Part shown: piece by piece, positions 15,701 through 22,390 of the stretch
Position numbering within the stretch: position 1 is the first letter of the stretch
Layout of the letters: each line of letters opens with the position of its first letter
Origin: Rhodanobacteraceae bacterium
GTDB lineage: Bacteria > Pseudomonadota > Gammaproteobacteria > Xanthomonadales > Xanthomonadaceae
NCBI GenBank assembly: GCA_024233975.1
Contig: JACKOX010000031.1
Location: forward strand, 1-34,323
DNA length: 34,323 nucleotides
Direction of reading: 5' to 3'
The notes under the pieces: model-generated
The model's input: only the letters and a program-made list of their open reading frames with translations
Databases searched by the model: none
What the model was told of the DNA's origin: nothing
Program-made: the position numbers and the translations under genes

Positions 15701-18700
15701 ACCAGCAGGCGCGACACTTCCTGGTCAATGATGGCGACGGTGGTGGGCAAAGCACGGTCGTCATCAGCGACATGACGCTGACCAATGGTCTTGCCGGCGC
15801 AGGCGGATCGATCCGCAGCTTCGAGTCGCTGAGCCTGGACCTCATCGATTTCCTCAACAACACGGCCAATGCCGATGGTGGCGGCGCGCTGATGGTGGAA
15901 CAGGGGGGCGTGAATTCGAGTCGGCTGTATTTCTCCGGCAATGCAGCCAACAACGGAGCCGGCGGCGACGGTGGTGCCGTATTCGTTCGCGGGGGCGCCA
16001 GCTTCAGCCTGAACCAGGCCGGGTTCAACGGAAATACCGCGGCAGGTTTTGGCGGTGCCATGAATTTCCAGGATGCAGCGGCGTCCTCCGTTCTACGGGT
16101 CGGATTCCGTAGCAACCAATCGGGTCAGGCCGGAGGCGCGTTGAGCGTGCGCGGAACCACGACGCTGGATGCCACCAACCTCACCTTCTCCGAAAACCAG
16201 AGCGGCACGTTTGGCGGTGGACTGGCAGTGATCAGCGGAACCGCGACCGTCCGGCACGCCACCTTCTTCCAGAACCTGGCGGCCAGCGGCGGATCTTCGG
16301 TGCGGGTGGTTTCCGGGGCAACGGCGACCCTCAGTGACAGCCTGTTGGTGCGCGACGGCGTCGGCAGCGTGCACTGCTCGGTGAGCGGTTCGACCCTGAC
16401 CATGGCTGGGGCCAGCCTGGTGGACGACGCGTCATGTCCTGGCGTCTCCCAGACGGCGACTACCGACATTGGCCTGGACCCGACCTTTGGTTTCAATTTC
16501 GGCTTCTCAGGAACCCATGCGCTGCTGGCAGATTCGGCAGCCATTGACGCAGGTCTCGATTGCGCGTCCTTGCCGAGTGACCAGCGCGGCATCAGCCGCC
16601 CGCAGGATGGCGACCTTGATGGCAGCGCGGTCTGCGATATCGGTGCAGTCGAGCTTCGCCCGATCATCGTGGATACCGTGGACGACGTGACGGACAACGG
16701 TGATGGCCTGTGTTCGCTGCGCGAGGCGATGACCAATGCGAACAGCGACACCAAACAGTGGTCGTCGTGCGTGTCCGGGAGCGGTCCCGACTTGATCGGG
16801 TTCAACCTGCCATCGCCAGCGACCATTGTCCTGGGCGGAGTGCTGCCGCAGATCACGACGGCGATGACGATTCGTGGTCCCGGCAGGGATGCGCTGACCA
16901 TCGATGCCAATGCGGCGGGCCGTCATTTCATCGTCAACAACGCTGATCCGTCGTCGTTTGTCGACGTCTCGTTGAGTGGGATGACGCTGATCAACGCGCT
17001 GGCTGCCGGTGCTGGTGGTTCACTCGTCTCGCTGGAGAATCTGGTGCTGAGCGACATGCGATTCAGCAACAACGAGGCGACGGTCAATCCGGCAGGTGCA
17101 GTCTCTGTCAATGAGGGCAGCGCGCAGATTTCCGATAGCGAGTTCATCAACAACGCGGCGTCGAATGCGAGCAACGGGCGGGGCGGGGCGCTGCGGGTTG
17201 CGGTCAATGCAAGCGCTTCTCTGACGAACAGTCAGTTCCAGGGCAACGATGCGGCCACCTATGGCGGCGCCATTGCCGTGGATGGTGGCGGCGCCCTGAC
17301 CGGTAGCGGCCTGCTGTTTAGCGGAAACCACGCCGATGCGGATGGTGGTGCGCTGGACCTGGACGGTGCCTCGGCTACCGGTGATATCTCCGCCACACGC
17401 TTCACCGGCAACACGTCGGTTGCATTTGGTGGCGGTGTATCGGTGCGAGAGGGCGCCGATCTCTCGCTGCATCGGGTGACGCTGGACGCCAACCACACTG
17501 ACGGCGTAGGCGGTGGAGCCAGTGTCCGGCTCAACTCAACCCTGGACGCCGAGAACAGCACCTTCTCGGGGAATACCGCCGGCAATCAGGGCGGTGGCCT
17601 CTACGCAGGTGCACCGTTGACGCTGGTGGCACTGACCGGCAGCACCTTCTTCGGAAACGACGCCGCCAACTTGGGCGAGGCGCTCCGCTCCTCGCAGGCG
17701 ACCATTGGGCTGGTCAACAGTCTGCTCGAAGACAACGACGTAGCAGGGGATCTGTGCAGCGGCGCCAACGGGGCAAGCATCACCGCCAATGCCGGCACTA
17801 TCGCTGATGACGCCAGCTGCACCGGTGCCACTGCCGGCAGCAGCCTGAACCTCGGTCCGCTGACGGACTACGGCTTCATCGCACCCTCGCATGGCCTGCT
17901 GCCGTGGAGCGACGCGGTTGACGCGACGGTCGATTGTGCTGGCCTTGTGATCGATCAGCGTGGAGAGTCGCGGCCTTCGGGTGCGGGTTGCGATGCCGGG
18001 TCCTTCGAGGTCCATAACATCGCACCTCAAACCAAGGGCGAGATGTTTATTTCCGGCGAGACACAGAATGTTGCCGGACTGAACCTGCTCGCCAACGAAC
18101 TCGATCCGGACAACACCGGCACCATGGAGGTCGAACGTGTGGGTTATACGGACGTGAACGGCCAGCCGCAGATCCTGAACATCAGCGGAGTGCACCTCAA
18201 TCCGTTCACCATCCAGCCCGGCGTTGTGGTCTATGTCGGGCGGAATGGCGAGCTGGCCTTCTCGCCGGGAAGTGCCTTGCTGTACCTCACGCCGGGTTCG
18301 ACGCTGGACCTGGGTGTGAACTACGTCGTCAGCGACGGGTACTCGGAAGCAGGAGCCAGTTTCACGCTGAGGTTCAATGGCGAAGAAACACCGCCGGTTC
18401 TGGCCAATGACACGAAGACGGTGGCGATGGATTCCGCTGGAACGACCATCGACGTGCTTGCCAACGACACGGATGTGGATGGTGGAACCAACACCATCAC
18501 GGCTGTGACCCAGCCAGCCAACGGCACGGTGGTGATTGCCGGCGACTCGCTGTCGCTGACCTATCAGCCGAACGCCACGTACTGCAATGACGGCATGCCT
18601 ACCGATGACTTCACCTACACCGTCAATGGCTCGTTGACCGCCAACGTCGCGGTCACGGTCAGCTGTGGTCCGGTCGGCATCGATCTGTCCGTCGGGATCA

Positions 18701-19086
18701 GCGGAGATACTGTTGCAGCCCCGGGCAGTGCAGTCGGCTACCAGGTGCTGGCGCAAAACATCGGCGATGTCGATGGCACAGCCTCGATCAACGTGCTGTT
18801 CGACGCGCGACTGTCTGGCGTGAGCTGGACCTGCACGCTGACGCCGGGCGGTGCCTGCGCATCGGGAGCGGGCGATATCAGCACGGAGATCGCCCTGCCT
18901 GCGGGCACGCAGGTCCAGTTCGATGTGACCGCGACCACGCCAGCCGCGGCATCGAACACGCCGCTGTCGGTGTCCGCGGCAGTTGATGCCGTGGGCGACA
19001 CAGATGTTGACACCGGTAACAACGTGGCCAATTTCGAGACGGAGACGGCGTTGTTCCTCGACGGCTTCGAGGGCACGATGCCCTGA
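12724..19086 (+). CDS. Giant exported CSLREA/beta-helix protein, four tandem units
   Basis: 2120 residues from the ATG at 12724, preceded by GGGGGGAA; the frame runs further upstream but only this start gives a signal peptide (hydrophobic 16-33, cleavage near ALA-N). Four units begin near residues 36, 497, 911 and 1314. Each has a CSLREA motif (TIGR04214-type), a Gly/Asn/Ser-rich right-handed beta-helix with many SGN and GGA turns, and a closing SPAIDA plus DQRG and CD.G..E segment (choice-of-anchor Q-type). Residues about 1766-1980 hold Ig/cadherin-like domains (VLANDTDVDGG). A DUF11-like domain follows (about 1985-2108). The end is F-L-DGFE plus four residues. Probably a surface adhesin or stalk-like protein. 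It sits between a GNAT gene and a convergent hydrolase gene, with no secretion partner adjacent. Confidence 0.88.
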   Translation: MICSAEGLFERVGSTLRAVASLICLAIPGPALANLIVVTTEFDGPVNVDGECSLREAVTNALLDSFAGSPDCVNGSGADSISFANVYFSTPRQILLTSPLPFLSGDLEVLGPGRNKLTISGDSTYRIFFVSDGNGTPDSTVSISDMTLANGMANGSGGGAIVNLENLSINRVRFGGNSAGPSSGGAIRSQAGTLTINQSGFAGNVAPDGTNGFGGAIFADGATTQVTISASLFDGNQSEKAGGAVYSQSPDLALVGVQFLQNQSMGGVGGALAQFGAVANVDASWFDANEALSTGGAVQFNGTTLTVTRSTFSENVAASGSAIYLVGSSSATLRQSTFSANESLSGSGAVALSGATNAAISFSTFYGNLAATGGRAVHNYGIGAASLLSAVLVSGTTSTALCGGVGAVTADASTQSQNSSCSGASNAGAALFNTLTPLQNNGGSWATHAPTNGSPAIDAAPSCDGLTADQRGYPRPQDGDFNGSTLCDAGSVEYQSIVVNTTFDSLSTGNDGLCSLREAFLNAAFNDQTAPDCATGRGADTIEFNLPSSSTINLVAVLPQVSEALSIIGPGADQLTIDATVVPVPGIPGACLAPMCFKDGDNGNDLPIIIKGLTLANGHLSAAGFVYSTEALVVDQVAFIGNSSSDNNSGGAVSQIDGSLTITQSRFVGNQATGAPAAGAVFAQGTAFIDVSTSTFDQNHADSVGGAVTLFGAGEVSLQGNTLSGNTASNFGGAVYLQGDTDITAENLTVSGNSAGIGGGGFYVSGSNASLNAHNLTFVGNQANNGLSLRVANASSALIADSILHDGGVGGSHCDAAGATSFALTGTNLVDDGSCAGVAATGSAALRIDTQLRDNGGSTATHAILQGSPAIDAATECAGIPTDQRGVARGIDGDNDGLAGCDVGAYELQPIVVDTASDVLDNADGLCSLREALVNANLDRRNYRSCAGGKGADLILFNLPNPSTITLSSALPTVATPMTIQGPGKTKLTIDANQQARHFLVNDGDGGGQSTVVISDMTLTNGLAGAGGSIRSFESLSLDLIDFLNNTANADGGGALMVEQGGVNSSRLYFSGNAANNGAGGDGGAVFVRGGASFSLNQAGFNGNTAAGFGGAMNFQDAAASSVLRVGFRSNQSGQAGGALSVRGTTTLDATNLTFSENQSGTFGGGLAVISGTATVRHATFFQNLAASGGSSVRVVSGATATLSDSLLVRDGVGSVHCSVSGSTLTMAGASLVDDASCPGVSQTATTDIGLDPTFGFNFGFSGTHALLADSAAIDAGLDCASLPSDQRGISRPQDGDLDGSAVCDIGAVELRPIIVDTVDDVTDNGDGLCSLREAMTNANSDTKQWSSCVSGSGPDLIGFNLPSPATIVLGGVLPQITTAMTIRGPGRDALTIDANAAGRHFIVNNADPSSFVDVSLSGMTLINALAAGAGGSLVSLENLVLSDMRFSNNEATVNPAGAVSVNEGSAQISDSEFINNAASNASNGRGGALRVAVNASASLTNSQFQGNDAATYGGAIAVDGGGALTGSGLLFSGNHADADGGALDLDGASATGDISATRFTGNTSVAFGGGVSVREGADLSLHRVTLDANHTDGVGGGASVRLNSTLDAENSTFSGNTAGNQGGGLYAGAPLTLVALTGSTFFGNDAANLGEALRSSQATIGLVNSLLEDNDVAGDLCSGANGASITANAGTIADDASCTGATAGSSLNLGPLTDYGFIAPSHGLLPWSDAVDATVDCAGLVIDQRGESRPSGAGCDAGSFEVHNIAPQTKGEMFISGETQNVAGLNLLANELDPDNTGTMEVERVGYTDVNGQPQILNISGVHLNPFTIQPGVVVYVGRNGELAFSPGSALLYLTPGSTLDLGVNYVVSDGYSEAGASFTLRFNGEETPPVLANDTKTVAMDSAGTTIDVLANDTDVDGGTNTITAVTQPANGTVVIAGDSLSLTYQPNATYCNDGMPTDDFTYTVNGSLTANVAVTVSCGPVGIDLSVGISGDTVAAPGSAVGYQVLAQNIGDVDGTASINVLFDARLSGVSWTCTLTPGGACASGAGDISTEIALPAGTQVQFDVTATTPAAASNTPLSVSAAVDAVGDTDVDTGNNVANFETETALFLDGFEGTMP
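12820..18015 (+). repeat. Four tandem coding repeats of about 1.2-1.4 kb
   Basis: Repeat units start near 12823, 14212, 15454 and 16663, giving lengths of about 1390, 1240, 1210 and 1350 bases. CSLREA codons lie at 12877, 14262, 15502 and 16711. Units 3 and 4 are the most alike at their starts (both contain GATGGCCT then TGTTCGCTGCGCGAGGC). The units have diverged, so this is old protein-level duplication rather than a recent satellite. Confidence 0.8.
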
Positions 19087-19090
19087 CCAG

Positions 19091-19122
19091 CCGGTGCGCC
19101 GGAGGCATTTTCGGCGCGTCGG
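19091..19122. terminator. Hairpin between convergent genes, possible bidirectional terminator
   Basis: CCGGTGCGCCG (19091-19101) pairs with CGGCGCGTCGG (19112-19122) over 11 bp including two G-U pairs, around a 10-base loop. It sits between the stop of the giant protein (19086) and that of the hydrolase (19126). No T-run follows on either side, so intrinsic termination is uncertain. Confidence 0.4.
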
Positions 19123-19125
19123 TGT

Positions 19126-20013
19126 TCAATCGTCGGATGGAACATGAGTTGCAGGCGTTTCAGTGTCTGGCTTGTCAGCTGATGTGTCGCCGCTGAGCGG
19201 ACGACTCTCACCGGGGTCGGTGAACAGGTCGCCGCCGGCGCGCTGTCGCCAGGCTTCGCCGTTGCCGATGGCGGCAGCAGGGACGTGGATGCCGATGACG
19301 CGATCGGCATCCATGTAGGTGCGCATGATGGATTCGCCTTCCTCGTTGCCGAAGAACCAGTAGGGTGGAAACGCGGCGTTGAGGTGCCTGGCCTTGAAGT
19401 GCTCGCCGTGGCGATCGAAGTCGGGCCGGTTGGGATCCGCATCGCCGAAGTGGATGACGGTGGTGTCGTCGTCCAGCGTGACCCGCCAGCTCAGGTTCTG
19501 TACGCCGGCGCGGCTTGGTCCGCCGGCATGCGGGATGGCGACGACATCGATGTCGAGGTCGTTGACATGGAGATGCTTCGCCTCGTCATGCGGTCGCAGG
19601 TCGACGACGGTGATCCGCCGCAGGATCGGGTCGTCCGATTCCAGTTCGCCGGCGATGGCGTCAAGGGTCTGCCGCGAGCCATACAGGCGGACCTTTGGGT
19701 GCTTGCGCAGATAGCGGATGGCCGGCTTCGCGGTGAAGTGGTCACCATGCACATGCGACACGAAGATCGCGTCGACGCCGTCGTAGGGCGGCTCGCCGGC
19801 CATCATCGACTCCACGATGTCATCCGGCACCAGCGTGTATTGGCCATAGCTGTCGGCGTAGAAGGCGTCGAACAGCACCTTGGTGTCGCCGTGCGTGACC
19901 AGCACCCCCTCATTGCCGAGGTAGGTCGCCTGCGACGGGTCGTGCGCCTGCACTCCCGGTGCTGCCAGCTGGAAAAGGGCTGCCAGTGAGGCAGCGATCA
20001 GTCCACGACGCAT
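19126..20013 (-). CDS. Secreted metallo-beta-lactamase-fold hydrolase (UlaG-like)
   Basis: 295 residues from the ATG at 20013, which has GGAG eight bases upstream; an in-frame TTG at 20028 is less likely. A signal peptide fits residues 1-23 (IAASLAALFQLAAPGVQA). The metal site HVHGDH is at 87-92, with His162 (IPHAGG), Asp191 (HFGDAD) and His243 (IGIHVP) as further ligands. The architecture resembles lactamase_B_2/UlaG-type hydrolases rather than class B beta-lactamases. The C-terminus (about 265-295) is a polar, probably disordered tail. Substrate unknown. It is convergent with the giant beta-helix gene and on the same strand as the second beta-helix gene, whose stop lies about 90 bases upstream. 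Confidence 0.85.
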   Translation of the reverse strand: MRRGLIAASLAALFQLAAPGVQAHDPSQATYLGNEGVLVTHGDTKVLFDAFYADSYGQYTLVPDDIVESMMAGEPPYDGVDAIFVSHVHGDHFTAKPAIRYLRKHPKVRLYGSRQTLDAIAGELESDDPILRRITVVDLRPHDEAKHLHVNDLDIDVVAIPHAGGPSRAGVQNLSWRVTLDDDTTVIHFGDADPNRPDFDRHGEHFKARHLNAAFPPYWFFGNEEGESIMRTYMDADRVIGIHVPAAAIGNGEAWRQRAGGDLFTDPGESRPLSGDTSADKPDTETPATHVPSDD

Positions 20014-20105
20014 TCTTGTTCTCCGCAATGTCCGAAGCCACGCATGGCGTGGCGATGCGCTTGATCGTATCGAATCCGGGTCGATAGTTTCCGCCGCGTG
20101 TGTCG

Positions 20106-21596
20106 CTATGGCGACTCAAAGCCATCCGCGAAGACCGCCGTCTCTGCCAATGGCAGGCACAGCGCGAATTCCGATGTGAGCGGCACGCTTCCACTGGTGG
20201 AGGCGGTTGCGGTGACGTAGCCATCGGTCAGCAGGCTGCTGTGGTTGTAGGTCCAGCTGGCGTTGCCACTGGCGTCGGTGATCGTAGTGACGTAGCCGAG
20301 GTACTCCGTGGCGTTGGCGTGGCCATCCGGCGAGCACGTGGTTGCACCATAGAAATCGAGGTAGAACTGCGAGGACGGGGTGCTGTGCAAGCTGCCGTGG
20401 ACCACTGTCGTCGCGCCACCATTGTCGCGATCGGTGATCACCGGGCGATTCTGCAGGCCGTTCGGCCCGTCGTCAGCATCAAGGTTGTCGATCGGGTCGA
20501 GTCCGTTCTCGCCGAATATGGCGAGGTCGATCGGCAGGCCAGCGTTGTCCCAGATCAGGTTGCCGTAGATGCTGGCCGTGGTCCCCGCGCCGTTGACGAG
20601 CACGCCGGGGCCGCCGTTTGAACCGATGCTGTTGCCGGCGCCACCTGCCACCGCGACGGTGGGGGCGATGAGGATGTCAGTGCCGTCCGATACCAGTATG
20701 CCGCCAAGCTCATTGGCCAGCGGAAAGATCGGGAACGCCGTGCGCCCGATCGTATTGACGTGAATGCGGGCGTGATCGGCGGATCTGATCTCAATGCCCC
20801 AGCGGCTATTTCCGGAGATCACATTCCGGGTCGTATTGCCGGCGCCGATGAGTGTGTTCTGCGGACGGGCCGCCATGTTCCCGAGCGCAATACCCGTTGA
20901 ATTGGGCCGGGCCGCACCGCCGCTCTTGTCCGCGCCGATGATGTTTCCGGAAATTTCCACATTGTCGGCGGATACATAGATGCCGCCGTTGCTGTTGCCT
21001 GATATGACGTTGCGCTCGGCAGCTGCAGATCCACCTACTCGACAGCCGGCGCCGCCCACCGTGATGCCGGTACGTGTTCCGGACGTGCTGGGGTACATGG
21101 TGTCGCCATCTGCAGCGAGGCCGATGAAGTTGCCGATGACGACACAATTGCCGGCGTTCATTGTGAAATTCAGCTGTGAGCTCGCGAAACGGTTGAAAGC
21201 CAAACCCCGAACCGTGCTGCCGGCGCTGCCATTCAAGAAGCTGAGACCGCTGGTTCCGCCAGCCGTCAAAGGATGGATGTCGATGAGGATGACTGCATTG
21301 CTGTTCAGCGTGCTGGTACTGACAGAGGAGCCAGGCTGCGTATAGCCATCGATCAATACCGGGCTGGTGACGCCGGGAAGCGTCGATGACAGCGCGATAT
21401 TGCGCACGCCGGAGCCAGCGATGTTGAAGTGGATCTCGTCAAGGCCGCTATTGGCATTGGCGTCGATGATGGCCTGGCGTAACGAGCCGGCACCCGAGTC
21501 GCTGGTGGTGGTGACGGTATAGGTCGCTGCGCTGGCGGGCTGGCACAGTGCCATGCAGAAAATCGCGGCGGCGATTAGCGAGGTGGGTATGCGCAT
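20106..21596 (-). CDS. Exported right-handed beta-helix protein with C-terminal F-x-DGFE motif
   Basis: 496 residues from the ATG at 21596, with GGAGG eight bases upstream. A clear signal peptide covers residues 1-23 (LIAAAIFCMALCQPASA). The mature start, TYTVTTTSDSGAGSLRQAI followed by DAN, is the divergent equivalent of the CSLREA module. Parallel beta-helix turns rich in GN, SGN and IGA follow (about 90-330), with VISGNS repeated. A beta-sandwich-like region (about 370-480) precedes the end AVFADGFESP. The last residues match the giant protein's tail. Probably cell-surface or secreted; function unknown. The next gene in the opposite direction (DUF1697) is divergent, so promoters must lie in the 170 bases after 21596. 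Confidence 0.85.
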   Translation of the reverse strand: MRIPTSLIAAAIFCMALCQPASAATYTVTTTSDSGAGSLRQAIIDANANSGLDEIHFNIAGSGVRNIALSSTLPGVTSPVLIDGYTQPGSSVSTSTLNSNAVILIDIHPLTAGGTSGLSFLNGSAGSTVRGLAFNRFASSQLNFTMNAGNCVVIGNFIGLAADGDTMYPSTSGTRTGITVGGAGCRVGGSAAAERNVISGNSNGGIYVSADNVEISGNIIGADKSGGAARPNSTGIALGNMAARPQNTLIGAGNTTRNVISGNSRWGIEIRSADHARIHVNTIGRTAFPIFPLANELGGILVSDGTDILIAPTVAVAGGAGNSIGSNGGPGVLVNGAGTTASIYGNLIWDNAGLPIDLAIFGENGLDPIDNLDADDGPNGLQNRPVITDRDNGGATTVVHGSLHSTPSSQFYLDFYGATTCSPDGHANATEYLGYVTTITDASGNASWTYNHSSLLTDGYVTATASTSGSVPLTSEFALCLPLAETAVFADGFESP

Positions 21597-21766
21597 GGGA
21601 CGTCCTCCGACATCGTGAACAGCGCCAATTCCCCCGGTGGCCAGCTTACGCCGATTTCACGGGGAAGATGTCCTCGATACGGCCTGCCGTGCCAAAGTCC
21701 GACATCGTTGTCATGGCATCGGTGTTGCGATGATTAGATACGACCGTCGTACCATTCGTGTACTTG
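21597..21766. promoter_or_regulatory. Divergent intergenic region
   Basis: 170 bases between divergent genes. TTGTCA at 21708-21713 is the only -35-like hexamer seen on the plus strand; the expected -10 area (TGATTAGATA) is poor. The minus-strand gene has a strong GGAGG just before its start. Confidence 0.2.
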
Positions 21767-22306
21767 ATGACCTCCGGTGATGCAGTGAAAACCTGGATAT
21801 GTCTGTTGCGAGCCGTGAATGTTGGTGGAACCGGCAAGCTGCCGATGGCCGAGTTGCGGCGCATGTGCGAGGAAATCGGCTTCGAGCAGGTGCGCACCTA
21901 TATCGCCAGTGGCAACGTGGTCTGTCGCAGCGGGCACGACGAAGCTGGCGTGAAGGCGGCACTGGAAGAGGCGCTGGCCGGATATGCCGGGAAGCCCGTC
22001 GGAGTGATGGTGCGTTCGCCCAAGGACATGGCCGCGGTTCTCGCCGGAAATCCGTTTGCTGATGCGCCCGGCAATCGTTGCGTGACGATCTTTCTGGATG
22101 AGGCGCCGCCGTCCGATGCGCTGGACGACCTTCGCGGCAGGAAGGACGAACGCGTCGCACTCGGCCGTCGCGAAATCTATGTCCACTACGGCGACGGCAT
22201 GGCCGACTCGAAGCTTCGCATTCCGGCAGCGGCCAATGGCACGGCACGCAACATGAACAGCGTTGCCAAGCTGGTCGCCATGGCGCGGGAAGCCGCCGGC
22301 GATTGA
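21767..22306 (+). CDS. DUF1697 domain-containing protein
   Basis: About 179 residues. The opening WICLLRAVNVGGTGKLPMAELR, then RTYIASGNVV and, later, the FLDEAPP strand, match the DUF1697 family (PF08002), whose members begin YIALLRGINVGG. The fold is known; the biochemical function is not. The start is ambiguous: GTG 21758, ATG 21767 and GTG 21785 are in frame, and family alignment favours 21767 or 21785. The final NGTARNMNSVAKLVAMA is the usual conserved C-terminal segment (TaRNW.T..KL). Full length for the family. Short gaps on both sides; no operon partner is evident. Confidence 0.85.
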   Translation: MTSGDAVKTWICLLRAVNVGGTGKLPMAELRRMCEEIGFEQVRTYIASGNVVCRSGHDEAGVKAALEEALAGYAGKPVGVMVRSPKDMAAVLAGNPFADAPGNRCVTIFLDEAPPSDALDDLRGRKDERVALGRREIYVHYGDGMADSKLRIPAAANGTARNMNSVAKLVAMAREAAGD

Positions 22307-22390
22307 GGGCGCCGTTCGTCCCGCAGTGGTCCGGTTCGCCGAAATGCCGCGGGTCGGTTAACGTTGCCGCGTCCGACAGTCCTGCAGCCC

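Noticed and set aside
12820..18015. Repeated sequence considered as a CRISPR or satellite array
   Set aside because: Units are over 1 kb, diverged and continuously coding; there are no short identical repeats with spacers.
17536..18756. 406-codon open frame on the minus strand
   Set aside because: Antisense to the giant CSLREA gene; the product is Arg/Gly/Val-rich with no family character, as expected from GC-rich coding DNA.
19126..20013. Antibiotic-resistance metallo-beta-lactamase
   Set aside because: Has the general HxHxDH site, but the layout and remaining motifs fit UlaG-like hydrolases; no basis for a resistance claim.
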